Shown piece after piece: positions 1-9,378 of a DNA stretch of 64,000 nt. The position numbers were made by a program, and so were the translations under genes. The first letter of the stretch is position 1. Every line of letters starts with the position of its first letter. The notes under the pieces are model-generated. The model was given only the letters and a program-made list of their open reading frames with translations, was not told the origin of the DNA and did no database searches. This DNA is from Stutzerimonas stutzeri (GTDB lineage: Bacteria; Pseudomonadota; Gammaproteobacteria; Pseudomonadales; Pseudomonadaceae), in NCBI RefSeq assembly GCF_024448955.1, contig NZ_JAMOIH010000011.1, forward strand, positions 1 through 64,000, read 5' to 3'.

Positions 1-57
1 TAACTCGTTCCTGGCGTTGAATACAATGAGCTTTGGTAAGACGGTATTGTTCTTTTA

Positions 58-954
58 ATGGATATTAAGCAGCTTAAATTTCTTGTGGCCCTCGACGAGG
101 CCCGCCATTTCGGACAGGCGGCTTCGCTCTGTCATATCACTCAGCCTACGCTTTCCATGAGGCTGCGCAGCCTAGAACAGGAGCTGGGGTTGTCCCTAGT
201 GGACCGAGGACAGCGCTTCGAGGGTTTTACTCCCGAGGGCAAACGTATCCTTGCGTGGGCCCGCACGCTTCTCGCAGCGCACGATGGATTACAGGCGGAG
301 GCCTCCGCCTGCCGTGGGCAATTGGTAGGCACCTTGCGTCTAGGGGTCGTACCGTTGTGCGGGTTCGATCCGATGCGGTTAATCTCAATCTTTACTGCAA
401 AATACCCGCATCTCCGTTTCCAGCTTTTCGCGTTGAGTAGCGAACAGATTCTTGAACGTCTCAGCAGCAACCAGCTAGAGCTGGGTCTGTCGTACCTCAC
501 CTCACTTGACCGGACCCATTTCACCAGTCTAGAGCTGGCTGAAACGCGTATGGGATTGCTCTATGACGACCGTTATTTCACTTTCGAAACGACTGAGCTC
601 GGCTGGGAAGCGCTCGTCCGGTTACCGTTGGGGCTGCTATCGGGCGGCATGCATTTTCGCCAATCGATTGATCACGGCTTTCGTAGCCGCGGTCTTGCGG
701 TCAGTCCACTACTGGAAACCGACGCTGTGCACATCCTCCTACAGTCTGTTCAGGCTGGCTTATTCTGCGCAGTGATACCGCTGAACAGCGGCTTGGAAGG
801 TCATCATCAGCATCTTCGCCTGGTTACCATTGAAGATGCTCAGACTTTGGCCCCGCTAGGCCTTATTCTCCGGCGAACCGCACCTCGCTCGGCGCTTGGC
901 GACGCTTGTTTCGCTGAAGCCCAGGCGCTGCTAGGCAGGAGTCAGATCCCATGA
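58..954 (+). CDS. LysR family transcriptional regulator
   Basis: The 298-residue protein has the LysR layout. An N-terminal winged helix-turn-helix (about residues 1-60, with ITQPTLSMRLRSLEQELG) is followed by a substrate-binding domain from about residue 90. The DNA-binding half resembles OxyR/CysB-type regulators. It lies 312 bp upstream of, and in the same direction as, a molybdopterin oxidoreductase operon, which is its likely target; that is inference. The ATG at 58 gives a full-length N-terminus but has no strong Shine-Dalgarno sequence. The inducer cannot be told from sequence. Confidence 0.88.
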   Translation: MDIKQLKFLVALDEARHFGQAASLCHITQPTLSMRLRSLEQELGLSLVDRGQRFEGFTPEGKRILAWARTLLAAHDGLQAEASACRGQLVGTLRLGVVPLCGFDPMRLISIFTAKYPHLRFQLFALSSEQILERLSSNQLELGLSYLTSLDRTHFTSLELAETRMGLLYDDRYFTFETTELGWEALVRLPLGLLSGGMHFRQSIDHGFRSRGLAVSPLLETDAVHILLQSVQAGLFCAVIPLNSGLEGHHQHLRLVTIEDAQTLAPLGLILRRTAPRSALGDACFAEAQALLGRSQIP

Positions 955-1266
955 CCCGTAACCCATGGTTTGGCTGCTGATCTTAATAGATATGCTCGAT
1001 CAAGGGATCAAGCGTAACGATTAGACGCCGTTCAAGCAGCCGCATAGGCTAGGGGTTCGGTCGCCAGCAGCTAATCGGTATGGTTTATCGATTTGGAGCG
1101 AATACTTCGAAAGGCAGCCTGGGCCCCGCGATCGTGTTTCCTATCGATCACGTTCGATGGGCCGTTGGACTTTGCGTCGCTTTTGTTGGCCTCATTGGAA
1201 TCCCCGGCGCGGCAGGGCGTACTTTGATAATCCGACAGACAAACCCTGGTTACGACGGAGTGCGCC
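955..1266. other. Intergenic region before the molybdoenzyme operon
   Basis: Non-coding stretch between the LysR gene and the oxidoreductase. It should hold the operon promoter and any LysR site, but I see no clear T-N11-A palindrome or sigma-54 motif that I would defend. Short open frames here do not look coding. Confidence 0.4.
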
Positions 1267-3612
1267 ATGAGCCTACAACCTGAAGGACCTCGTTATCGAC
1301 CGTATGCTGGCGCAGCCGCTGGTTGGGGGGCGTTGCGCAGCGTCGGTCGCGCCTGGCTCGAAAGCAAACAACCGTTCAAGAATCTCCGTGCGTTGCTCAA
1401 GACAAACCAGCATGGCGGTTTCGACTGTCCTGGCTGCGCCTGGGGTGATTCGCCTGAAGACGGCCGCATAAAGTTCTGCGAGAACGGCGCCAAAGCGGTG
1501 AACTGGGAAGCCACCAAGCGTCGTGTCGATGCGGGTTTCTTTGCCCGCTATAGCGTCAGCCAGTTACGCGCGCAGAGCGATTACTGGCTCGAATACCAGG
1601 GCCGCCTGACCGAACCGATGCGCTACGACCGGGCCAGCGACCACTACGTGCCGGTGAGCTGGGACGCCGCGTTCAACCTGATCGGCGAACAGCTGAAGCG
1701 TCTCGACAGTCCGCAACAGGCGGAGTTTTATACGTCAGGCCGGGCCAGCAACGAGGCGGCGTTTCTCTACCAGCTGTTCGTTCGCGCCTACGGCAGCAAT
1801 AATTTTCCCGATTGCTCGAATATGTGCCACGAAGCCAGCGGCGTCGCCCTTGGCCAGAGCGTGGGCGTCGGTAAAGGCACCGTAACCTTTGCCGATTTCG
1901 AACACGCCGACGCCATTTTCGTGCTCGGTCAGAACCCCGGCACCAACCATCCGCGAATGCTCGAACCGCTACGCGAAGCGGTTAAACGCGGCGCGCAGGT
2001 GGCCTGCTTCAACCCGCTCAAGGAACGTGGTCTGGAGCGCTTCCAGCATCCACAGCACGCGCTGGAAATGCTCAGCAACGGCTCCGCACCGCTCAATACC
2101 GCATTTTTCCGACCGGCCCTGGGCGGCGACATGGCCGCCTTGCGCGGGATCGCGAAATTTCTCCTGCAATGGGAGCGTGAGGCGCAGGACCAGGGAGAGC
2201 CAGCGGTCTTCGATCATGCGTTCATCAACGAACATACCGATGGCCTCGACGCCTATCTGGCGGTGCTGGACGCAACACCTTGGGCGCAGCTCGAAGCACA
2301 GTCGGGACTGAGCCTGGCTGACATCCAACAGGCTGCACAACTGTATCGGCAGGCCGAGCGGGTGATCATCTGCTGGGCCATGGGCATCACCCAGCATCAT
2401 CACTCCGTGGCGACCATCCAGGAGATCGCCAACCTGCAGCTGCTACGTGGCAACCTCGGTCGCCGAGGCGCTGGGCTCTGTCCGGTGCGCGGGCACAGCA
2501 ACGTGCAAGGCGACCGCACCATGGGCATCAACGAACGGCCGCCGGCCGCGCTGCTGGACGCACTGGAGAAACGCTTTGCTTTCAAGGTGCCCCGCGAGAA
2601 CGGCCACAACACCGTCGAGGCGATCCAGGCCATGCTCGAAAGTCGCGCCAAGGTCTTCATTGGCCTGGGCGGCAATTTCGCCCAGGCCACGCCCGACAGC
2701 CGACGCACCCACCTGGCGTTGCAGAATTGCGATCTGACCGTCCAGATCAGCACCAAGCTCAACCGCAGCCACCTGACCATCGGGCGCGATGCGCTGATCC
2801 TGCCGTGCCTTGGCCGTACCGATATTGATTGGCAGGCCAACGGCCCACAGAGCGTCACCGTGGAAGATTCCTTCAGCATGATCCACGCCTCCTTCGGCCA
2901 GCTGCAGCCGCTGTCGGCGTTGATGCGCTCGGAGCCAGCGATCGTCGCCGGCATCGCCAAGGCGACAATCGGTAATCATCCGGTGGACTGGGAGGCGCTG
3001 ATCACCGATTACGACCGCATCCGCGACCTGATCGCCGATACCATTCCCGGCTTTGCCGACTTCAGCCAGCGCCTCCAACATCCGGGCGGCTTCTATCTGG
3101 GCAACATGGCCGGCGCACGACGCTGGAATACTCCGACCGGCAAGGCGCGTTTCAAAGCCAATCCGATCCCGACGGATCTGCTACCGGAGCAGGTTCGCCT
3201 GAGCGGTCAGCAGCCCGATCTGATCCTGCAGACGCTGCGTTCGCATGACCAGTACAACACCACCATTTATGGTCTCGATGATCGTTACCGCGGCGTCAAA
3301 GGCCAGCGCCGCGTCATCTTCGCCAACGAGGCCGACATACTTCGCCTGGGCTACACATCAGGGCAAAAAGTCGACTTGCTGTCCCTCTGGAGCGACGGTG
3401 TTGAACGGCGTGTGAACGACTTCGCTCTGCTCGCCTTCGACATCCCGGCAGGGCAGGCAGCCGCTTACTACCCCGAAACCAACCCATTGGTACCTCTTGA
3501 GAGCATTGGTATCGGCAGTCACACCCCTACATCGAAGTTCATAGCCATCAAACTTATGCCTAGTACGGCTTCGAATCATAACCGGCGTATCGAAGCCATT
3601 GCTCAAGGATGA
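1267..3612 (+). CDS. FdhF/YdeP family molybdopterin oxidoreductase
   Basis: The 781-residue protein is a molybdopterin-bis-guanine-dinucleotide oxidoreductase of the FdhF/YdeP type, related to formate dehydrogenase H. Cysteines at 54, 57 and 71 (CPGC then C) could hold an iron-sulphur cluster. The catalytic domain runs through the middle and a dinucleotide-binding domain lies at about 640-770. A cysteine near residue 187 (NMCHEAS) sits where FdhF has its molybdenum-ligating selenocysteine. There is no Tat signal, so the protein should be cytoplasmic. The substrate of YdeP-type enzymes is not firmly established and formate should not be assumed. The next two genes follow at 3 and 6 bp and encode cofactor-handling proteins, so the three form an operon. 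Confidence 0.88.
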   Translation: MSLQPEGPRYRPYAGAAAGWGALRSVGRAWLESKQPFKNLRALLKTNQHGGFDCPGCAWGDSPEDGRIKFCENGAKAVNWEATKRRVDAGFFARYSVSQLRAQSDYWLEYQGRLTEPMRYDRASDHYVPVSWDAAFNLIGEQLKRLDSPQQAEFYTSGRASNEAAFLYQLFVRAYGSNNFPDCSNMCHEASGVALGQSVGVGKGTVTFADFEHADAIFVLGQNPGTNHPRMLEPLREAVKRGAQVACFNPLKERGLERFQHPQHALEMLSNGSAPLNTAFFRPALGGDMAALRGIAKFLLQWEREAQDQGEPAVFDHAFINEHTDGLDAYLAVLDATPWAQLEAQSGLSLADIQQAAQLYRQAERVIICWAMGITQHHHSVATIQEIANLQLLRGNLGRRGAGLCPVRGHSNVQGDRTMGINERPPAALLDALEKRFAFKVPRENGHNTVEAIQAMLESRAKVFIGLGGNFAQATPDSRRTHLALQNCDLTVQISTKLNRSHLTIGRDALILPCLGRTDIDWQANGPQSVTVEDSFSMIHASFGQLQPLSALMRSEPAIVAGIAKATIGNHPVDWEALITDYDRIRDLIADTIPGFADFSQRLQHPGGFYLGNMAGARRWNTPTGKARFKANPIPTDLLPEQVRLSGQQPDLILQTLRSHDQYNTTIYGLDDRYRGVKGQRRVIFANEADILRLGYTSGQKVDLLSLWSDGVERRVNDFALLAFDIPAGQAAAYYPETNPLVPLESIGIGSHTPTSKFIAIKLMPSTASNHNRRIEAIAQG

Positions 3613-3615
3613 TGC

Positions 3616-4218
3616 ATGAACGCATTGACTGCTTCATCTCGGTTCGATTTCAGTACGGTCACGGTGCTTGTACTTGCGGCTGGTAAAGGAGAGAGATTCA
3701 GGGCCTCTGGGGGCACTTGCCACAAACTCGAAGCGCTTATAGCTGCTAAGCCAATGCTGTGGCATGTAATGAAGGCTGTGGATGAGTCCGGGTTACGAGC
3801 ACTACTGGTACGTCCTCATGGTGGGACTGGCGGTATGGGCGAAAGCATAGCGCTAGGTGTCCGGTCGACACCTGATGCGGCTGGCTGGTTGATACTCCCA
3901 GCAGATCTGCCGCTAATTCAGGCCGGCACGTTACACCTCGTCGCGAATAGTCTGAGCCAGAACTTAATTGTTGCCCCTCACTGCGATGGGCGACGTGGTC
4001 ATCCTGTGGCGTTTAGGCGTGAGCTTTACCACGATCTTGCAGCGCTCTCAGCTGATTATGGCGCCAGTTCTATCGTGCGTGCCAATCAGTCGCTTGGTCA
4101 TGTCCTCGACTTGGCGGTCGAGGACATAGGCATTGCTGAAGACGTAGACACAATCACAGACCTTGTTCGCGTTGAGAAGATTCTTCGTCTCCGCGAGCAT
4201 GCCGAACAAACACAATGA
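3616..4218 (+). CDS. MobA-like NTP transferase (molybdenum cofactor nucleotidyltransferase, MocA type)
   Basis: The 200-residue protein has an N-terminal nucleotide-binding signature (LAAGKGERF, near residues 21-29) and a Rossmann-like glycosyltransferase-A fold typical of MobA/MocA. MocA attaches CMP to molybdopterin and MobA attaches GMP. The base used here cannot be read from sequence. It starts 3 bp after the oxidoreductase stop and ends 6 bp before an XdhC-like gene, so it probably matures or tailors the cofactor of the upstream enzyme. FdhF-like enzymes normally carry the guanine form, which makes a MocA-like partner slightly unexpected. Confidence 0.82.
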   Translation: MNALTASSRFDFSTVTVLVLAAGKGERFRASGGTCHKLEALIAAKPMLWHVMKAVDESGLRALLVRPHGGTGGMGESIALGVRSTPDAAGWLILPADLPLIQAGTLHLVANSLSQNLIVAPHCDGRRGHPVAFRRELYHDLAALSADYGASSIVRANQSLGHVLDLAVEDIGIAEDVDTITDLVRVEKILRLREHAEQTQ

Positions 4219-4224
4219 GGCGCT

Positions 4225-5256
4225 ATGGAAAGTATTGACGTCATGGTGCTTCGCACCGCGCGGGACTGGCTGGCAGAAGGGCACAGAGTGCTGCTAGCCA
4301 CGGTAGTTAGAACATGGGGATCATCTCCTCGTCCCGTTGGCTCCATGATGATCCTACGCGATGATGGTCGTGCAGTCGGAAGCGTATCCGGCGGTTGCAT
4401 TGAGGATGACCTAATTCACTGCTACACGAAGGCATTCGGCGGACGAGGCATTCCGAATTCGATCCCTCAGGTAGTTCGATACGGTGTCAGTGCTGACGAG
4501 GCGCACAGATTTGGATTGCCGTGCGGAGGAACTCTCGAACTAGTTTTGGAGTTCATACCACCGCTCAGCTCGTTAGGCGACTCGTTAGACGAGTTGGTCA
4601 GCAGACTGGAAACTGGTCAGTTGGTGAAGCGAATTGTCCAGCTCACTGATGGCTCCGTTAGGCTTGTGAATACGGCGGAGCCTGAGTCTCTGAAATTCAA
4701 TGATGCCCAGCTAATAAATACATTAGGCCCAGGTTATCGAATGCTTATTATCGGAGCTGGTGCCTTGGCGGAGTACCTCTCCACAATGGCTCTGTTCAAT
4801 GGATTCAAAATAACTATTTGCGATCCACGAAGCGAGTACATCGATACTTGGTCAGTCGCGGGCGTGGAGATTAGCACCGCTATGCCTGACGATGCTGTTT
4901 ATGCGTTTCGACCAGATATTAGGACTTGCATTGTGGCGCTGAGCCATGATCCGAAGCTAGATGACTTGGCACTGCTACAAGCACTTCAGAGCCCAGCATT
5001 TTACATTGGCGCAATCGGCTCTAGGCGCAACAACCGAAGCCGTCGTGACCGGCTCATAACCCATTTTGGCGAGACGGAGCATTCGCTGAAGCGGCTTCGA
5101 GGTCCCGTGGGTATCTACATTGGTAGCAAAACCCCTGCAGAAATTGCGGTCAGCGTCATGGCTGAAATAATAGCAGTCAAAAATGGCGTTGCGCTGCCCG
5201 TAGAAATGTCAATTCATCAGGCCAAGCTTGCCCAAGAGGCCGCCGCAACTGAGTAA
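4225..5256 (+). CDS. XdhC/CoxI family molybdenum cofactor insertion protein
   Basis: The 343-residue protein has an N-terminal XdhC/CoxI domain with the segment TWGSSPRPVGSMM and the SVSGGCIED motif. The C-terminal Rossmann domain starts at IIGAGALAEYL and ends with a conserved GSKTPAEIA segment. Family members bind, protect and sulphurate molybdopterin before insertion into xanthine dehydrogenase-type enzymes. Here the neighbour is an FdhF/YdeP-like enzyme rather than a xanthine dehydrogenase, so the protein may serve that enzyme or a molybdoenzyme outside the window. It is the last gene of the operon. Base composition is more A+T-rich than the oxidoreductase gene, which hints at separate origins. 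Confidence 0.85.
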   Translation: MESIDVMVLRTARDWLAEGHRVLLATVVRTWGSSPRPVGSMMILRDDGRAVGSVSGGCIEDDLIHCYTKAFGGRGIPNSIPQVVRYGVSADEAHRFGLPCGGTLELVLEFIPPLSSLGDSLDELVSRLETGQLVKRIVQLTDGSVRLVNTAEPESLKFNDAQLINTLGPGYRMLIIGAGALAEYLSTMALFNGFKITICDPRSEYIDTWSVAGVEISTAMPDDAVYAFRPDIRTCIVALSHDPKLDDLALLQALQSPAFYIGAIGSRRNNRSRRDRLITHFGETEHSLKRLRGPVGIYIGSKTPAEIAVSVMAEIIAVKNGVALPVEMSIHQAKLAQEAAATE

Positions 5257-5727
5257 AAATTAATGACATTTGTATATCGGCATCGACGGGTGCGGCGGGC
5301 GATAACTTTGTTTGAATCTGGGCCGCACGCTACGTGCTTTAAGATCATTGCTTCGCCCACTTTCACATACTTAGCATAGTTACCGCGTCCTGCTTCGCCA
5401 CTTTCCACATGCGCGTAACTATGTTTAGGCCGTTAATTTTTGTACCCGCTCAGGCGGCTCAGCAGAAGACAAGCCCACATTGATACGGCGAGCAAAGCTG
5501 TGGCGATTGCACCCGGCGCGGTAGGCTAAATGCCAACAAAAAAGCAGTTGATAGCTGTGGCGTAAGAAACACCGATAAAGACTCAGCCGAGACAGCAGCG
5601 CGAGCGGGACCTTCATGTCCCGCCAAAGGCGCGCGGCCTACCACAAGCATATGTAAAGCTGTGCCGATACTAATTTACGCTTGGCTGTTCAGCCAGATTT
5701 AGCTCAGGCGTAACTGAGGTCGACACC
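5257..5727. other. Intergenic region with one perfect hairpin
   Basis: No convincing gene. A 7-bp perfect inverted repeat (GCGGGAC at 5604-5610 and GTCCCGC at 5617-5623) surrounds a 6-base loop but lacks a T-run. Its role is unknown. The rest holds only scattered short frames. Confidence 0.4.
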
Positions 5728-5955
5728 TCAACTCTTCTTTGCCGGTTCTTCGGCCTTCTGCCCTTCCACGTTATAGGTAAAGCTCTGCTTTTCCACGCTT
5801 GGCTTATCCTCACTCGCTCCCATTGAATTGCGAAATCCTTTTATCGCCTCCCCCATGTCTGAGCCTAGCCCTTTCAAACGTTTACTGCCAAAAAGCATAA
5901 CCACGATGAGCAATACGATGAGAAGCTGCCAGACGCTAATTCCACCAAGACCCAT
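5728..5955 (-). CDS. tatA: Orphan TatA/E-type twin-arginine translocase subunit
   Basis: The 75-residue protein starts with one membrane helix (WQLLIVLLIVVMLFG), then the FGSKRLKGLG hinge and an amphipathic helix that ends near residue 45, followed by a charged tail. This is the standard TatA/TatE architecture. TatA forms the size-variable channel that moves folded, cofactor-loaded proteins across the inner membrane. No tatB or tatC lies nearby, so it would have to work with a Tat system encoded elsewhere. It may be linked to molybdoenzyme export, but the neighbouring oxidoreductase has no Tat signal. Confidence 0.88.
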   Translation of the reverse strand: MGLGGISVWQLLIVLLIVVMLFGSKRLKGLGSDMGEAIKGFRNSMGASEDKPSVEKQSFTYNVEGQKAEEPAKKS

Positions 5956-6522
5956 GCTGTGTTTCTCCGAAATGCGATGTCATAAACTTGGGCAGGCGAC
6001 TCGGACGCTGACCCTAAGCTTCGCTGTTTTCGACTATGAGGTGTTACGCACTGCTAGCGGTAGTCGAACCCTTACGGTACAGGCTCGCTACAGTGAATGC
6101 CATCCGCAGCAGCCTTTTTTTTCACTTATTTCGGCCGGATGGCGAAGTCTCGTTGCCGCGGGCTTAACGGGCCGTCACACTGATCAATACAGGCGGGGTT
6201 GTTCAGTGGTCCGGTGTTTCTAAACGCAACTTTTTTGTTATGTCTATGCAGTATTAAACGCCAGCACGAACGTGGTTCTGTATATCGAGTTACTAAACTT
6301 GCTAAACCAAAAAATTAAATGAGCAAATTGTGGCTATGCGCAATTTAACTAGTGCGTATGGAGTAACTTGTTGAAATTTGAATTTTTAATTGCAATCTCT
6401 GTTGGTTTATTAACCCGGCCTCTGCTCGGGTCGTAGTGGTTGCTGGAAGAAAAATATTCAGTTTTTCATTTGTCGGAGGTATAATGAACGATTAAAGGTT
6501 AAGTGTTCAGCTAGGGTGCAGT
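5956..6522. other. Intergenic region, A+T-rich on its right side
   Basis: No gene seen. It separates the divergent tatA and tetR-type genes and must contain both promoters. The right half (about 6230-6480) is clearly A+T-rich compared with the left half. A T8 run occurs near 6115 but without a convincing stem. Confidence 0.35.
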
Positions 6523-7215
6523 ATGTCCGGATTGAAGGCGGGTGCAGAAAAAAAACAGGTTAGCCGGCTCGGTAGGAGAAGGTTCTCAGAGCTCGGTGAA
6601 GTCGAAAATAAAGAGCTTATTCTAAACGAGGCCGAAAAGCTTTTTGCTATGCAAGGGTACTTGGGGACTAGCCTCAAACAAATAGCTCAGCAAGCTAACG
6701 TAACTCAAGCGCTTATCACATATTATTATGGAACGAAGCAGAATCTTTTTTTAGAAATTTATAGGAGGGGCCTGGCGGATATCGCTAGAAATCGTCAGCA
6801 ATACCTCGATGATTTGAAAGCGGGGGGATCCGATTATGAGATTTCGGATATAATTAGAACTTACCTTAAGCCGCAATTCGAACACAGAGATGGGGGGGAG
6901 GCATGGAAGTACTTTGCGCGGTTGCAGTCCCGTTTAGTAAGTGAGCCTGACGAGGTTACTGTGCCGTTAAGGAAGGAGTTATATGATGAAGCCATTAAGG
7001 CTTATATAAAAGAGATGATGGCTTGCGAAGGTAAGGAGCATCGCGTCGCTATTAGCTGGGGGGCTGTGTTCATGATCTCAATGATTCTTTATATGCTAAG
7101 AGGTGTCGATCGTATCGGTGAGCTTACGGACGGAAGCGTCCACGCAGAATCAGAAGATGACATGATTGAAAAAATGACGTTGTTTATAGCCGGTGGAATC
7201 AACGCGCTCAAGTAA
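6523..7215 (+). CDS. TetR/AcrR family transcriptional regulator
   Basis: The 230-residue protein has a TetR-type helix-turn-helix at about residues 30-75 (GTSLKQIAQQANVTQALITYYY) and a longer helical ligand-binding domain. The ATG at 6523 follows a stretch with little Shine-Dalgarno character. No gene beside it is an obvious target: tatA is divergent upstream and an IS element follows. The coding sequence is more A+T-rich than most of the window, which fits acquired DNA. The ligand is unknown. Confidence 0.85.
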   Translation: MSGLKAGAEKKQVSRLGRRRFSELGEVENKELILNEAEKLFAMQGYLGTSLKQIAQQANVTQALITYYYGTKQNLFLEIYRRGLADIARNRQQYLDDLKAGGSDYEISDIIRTYLKPQFEHRDGGEAWKYFARLQSRLVSEPDEVTVPLRKELYDEAIKAYIKEMMACEGKEHRVAISWGAVFMISMILYMLRGVDRIGELTDGSVHAESEDDMIEKMTLFIAGGINALK

Positions 7216-7620
7216 AGCGCGCCTGAGGTACCGATATGGTGGAGAATTCCCGTGATCGATGGTGTCAGGCAATTCTCTGAAGAAGCTACTTTTATAATCT
7301 GTAGCGGCGACTACATGCAATGCACTTTTTTGGCTCGCCGACCGGGTCGGCGATGAACGCTGTCACCCGGTTTTCGGTGTCGCTCGGCCGCCGTTGGACC
7401 TGTAAAAGCGCCGCGTTAGTGTTAAGCCATATTGAATTTGTAGGTGCGCTGCAAAAAAGCATCTAAACGGCGCATGGCGGAGCGATTGACTAGTTGCAGC
7501 GGCTTTTGGGCTTGCGGTTTTGTTAGGCCTGGATCAGCCGTTGACTGATTGTTGCGGGTGTGTAAGGCAGCGGCGCACAAACTCAAAGATCAGCTCGACT
7601 TTGAAAGACAGATGTTTCCG
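7216..7620. other. Intergenic region before the IS element
   Basis: No intact gene. An inverted repeat (TCGCCGACC, then GGTCGGCGA) lies near 7334-7352 and may be a hairpin. The IS element begins at the right edge. Confidence 0.35.
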
Positions 7621-7677
7621 GGGGTTCTACCCCGTTAGCACGGACACTTTCAAGTAAGCTCACACCGAGCTGAAGGA

Positions 7678-7980
7678 GTGTTCATGAAGCGCAAGAAATA
7701 CAGTCCCGAGTTCAAGCGGGAAGCCATCGAGCTGGTTCGTCGTTCAGGGGCCAGCTGCCGACAGGTGGCCCTAGAGATTGGTGTGGCTCCCAACCTGCTC
7801 ACCCGCTGGGTTCGGGAGGCGCAACCAGGCACTGAGAAAGTCTTCCCTGGAACGGGAAGTCCGCTGGATGAGGAGCTTGCCCGTCTCAAGCGCGAGTTGG
7901 CCCGAGTAACCAAGGAACGTGATTTTTTAAGAGACGCGGCAGCGTACTTTGCCAAGGAGTCATCGAGCGGTACACGGTGA
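7678..7980 (+). CDS. IS3-family transposase OrfA (helix-turn-helix subunit)
   Basis: The 100-residue protein has an N-terminal helix-turn-helix ([20 protein letters not shown]) and a C-terminal leucine-zipper-like coiled coil ([19 protein letters not shown]). It provides sequence-specific binding to the IS ends. Its stop overlaps the OrfB start (GTGA). A slippery heptamer near its 3' end would let ribosomes shift into the OrfB frame to make the full OrfAB transposase. Confidence 0.93.
   Translation: MFMKRKKYSPEFKREAIELVRRSGASCRQVALEIGVAPNLLTRWVREAQPGTEKVFPGTGSPLDEELARLKRELARVTKERDFLRDAAAYFAKESSSGTR
7923..7929 (+). promoter_or_regulatory. Candidate -1 frameshift site T TTT TTA in the IS3 element
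   Basis: In the OrfA frame the codons read GAT TTT TTA AGA, which gives the canonical heptamer T TTT TTA. After a -1 shift the frame stays open through [13 protein letters not shown] into OrfB. IS3-family elements use such shifts to make the OrfAB transposase. A stimulatory downstream structure was not examined. Confidence 0.65.
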
Positions 7981-8837
7981 TCCAGCGCTGCCGCAACGAG
8001 TACCCGGTACGATTGATGTGCCGTTGCCTGAAGGTTTCTGCCAGCGGCTATTACGCCTGGCAGGATCGTGAACCAAGTGCGCGAGCTCAGGAGAATGCGC
8101 GCTTGGTGAAGCGCATTCGGGAGATTCACGAGGACAGCCGGGGCGTGATTGGAGCGCCACGAATGCACGAGGATTTGCTCGACGAGGGCGAAGTCGTCAG
8201 CCTGAACCGAGTTGCTCGCCTGATGGCGGCTGAGCGAATTCAAGGCTGGCCACGCCGGAAACGACATGGCTTTGGAAGAGCCGTCAGTGGCCGCCCAGCA
8301 GGCGTGAAAAACCTCCTGGAGCGCGATTTCACTGCACAGGAACCGGAGCGCAAGTGGGTCACGGACATCACGGAAATAGCCACACTGGAAGGCAAACTCT
8401 TCCTGTGCGTAGTGCTCGACCTGTACAGCAAGCTGGTGATCGGTTGGTCGATGCATCACCGCCAGGATCGGCAGATGGTGATTCGAGCAGTGGAGATGGC
8501 GATTTGGCAGCGCCAGGGTGACTGGTCAGTAATCCTGCATTCGGATCGCGGTAGCCAATTCACCAGCACCGACTACCAGCGCTTTCTGAATCGCAACACG
8601 CTGGTCTGCAGCATGAGTGCCGTCGGGCATTGCGGCGACAACGCAGCCTGTGAAGGCTTCTTCGGTCAGCTCAAACGGGAGCGCGTTGTCCATCAGTCGT
8701 ATCGAACTCGTGATGAAGCACGGGCGGATTTATTCGACTACATCGAGCGGTTTCATAACCCACGAATGCGTCGTAGAGTCGCCAGGCAAGATCTGAAGTT
8801 TTCAGCCCTTTTCAAACCGTCCGTGGAAATGGGGTAG
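7977..8837 (+). CDS. IS3-family transposase OrfB (DDE integrase core)
   Basis: The 286-residue protein has a helix-turn-helix_21 region at about residues 35-95 and then a retroviral-type integrase core with all three catalytic acids: D in VTDITEI, D in HSDRGSQF and E in [12 protein letters not shown]. It is full length and shows no disruption, so the element may be active. The GTG at 7977 overlaps the OrfA stop. The main active product is probably the OrfAB fusion. Confidence 0.93.
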   Translation: MIQRCRNEYPVRLMCRCLKVSASGYYAWQDREPSARAQENARLVKRIREIHEDSRGVIGAPRMHEDLLDEGEVVSLNRVARLMAAERIQGWPRRKRHGFGRAVSGRPAGVKNLLERDFTAQEPERKWVTDITEIATLEGKLFLCVVLDLYSKLVIGWSMHHRQDRQMVIRAVEMAIWQRQGDWSVILHSDRGSQFTSTDYQRFLNRNTLVCSMSAVGHCGDNAACEGFFGQLKRERVVHQSYRTRDEARADLFDYIERFHNPRMRRRVARQDLKFSALFKPSVEMG

Positions 8838-8903
8838 AACCCCTTCATGTCCAAACGGTAGACTGAGACACAACACAGCAGCGTCGTTCTCAGAAGGGTA
8901 CTC

Positions 8904-9263
8904 ATGTCCAAACTCGCCGAATTCAAAGCTCTAGAAGCCCAGCTCGCAGCCCAGCTCAAGCAGCTTGATGCTCTTAGGAATGACGACAAACTCAAGCGCG
9001 AAATAGAGTTCGAGGAAAAACTCCGCAATTTGATGGGGAAATATGACGTAGGCCTGCGCGAAATTATTTCAATACTGGATCCGCAGTCCAGCCGCACCAG
9101 CACCACGCTGGTGTCTCAAGCACCTCGCCGGCAGCGTCAACTCAAGGTTTACAAGAACCCAGAAACTGGAGAAGTCGTAGAAACGAAAGGTGGCAACCAT
9201 AAGATTTTGAAAGCCTGGAAAGAAAAGCACGGCGCCGACAAGGTGGAGGGTTGGCTTCAGTAA
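8904..9263 (+). CDS. MvaT-family H-NS-like xenogeneic silencer
   Basis: The 119-residue protein has an N-terminal coiled-coil oligomerisation domain (about residues 1-60) and a C-terminal DNA-binding domain (KVYKNPETGEVVETKGGNHK, then LKAWK). This matches MvaT/MvaU. These proteins coat A+T-rich foreign DNA and silence it. It lies inside accessory DNA and only 60 bp after an IS3 element, so it may be an island-borne paralogue rather than the core MvaT, and its expression may be affected by the insertion. That last point is inference. Confidence 0.9.
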   Translation: MSKLAEFKALEAQLAAQLKQLDALRNDDKLKREIEFEEKLRNLMGKYDVGLREIISILDPQSSRTSTTLVSQAPRRQRQLKVYKNPETGEVVETKGGNHKILKAWKEKHGADKVEGWLQ

Positions 9264-9378
9264 GCTATCCCGTCCAACACAAGAGGCAATGCCTGGCTTT
9301 TATCTATCCGCTTTCAGCGCCAAGCAAATCGCACTACAACCGACACTTGGAAATTCACCGGCCGTCGCATCCACTCGG

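Larger units (their letters stand above)
7621..8843 (+). mobile_element. IS3-family insertion sequence, apparently complete
   Basis: Two overlapping transposase frames are bracketed by imperfect terminal inverted repeats. The left end reads GGGGTTCTACCCC at 7621-7633 and the right end GGGGTAGAACCCC at 8831-8843. Similarity continues inward through a shared CACGGAC block. No clear target-site duplication is visible directly outside these ends, so the true tips may differ by a few bases or the duplication may have decayed. The right end lies 60 bp from the start of an mvaT-like gene. Confidence 0.8.
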
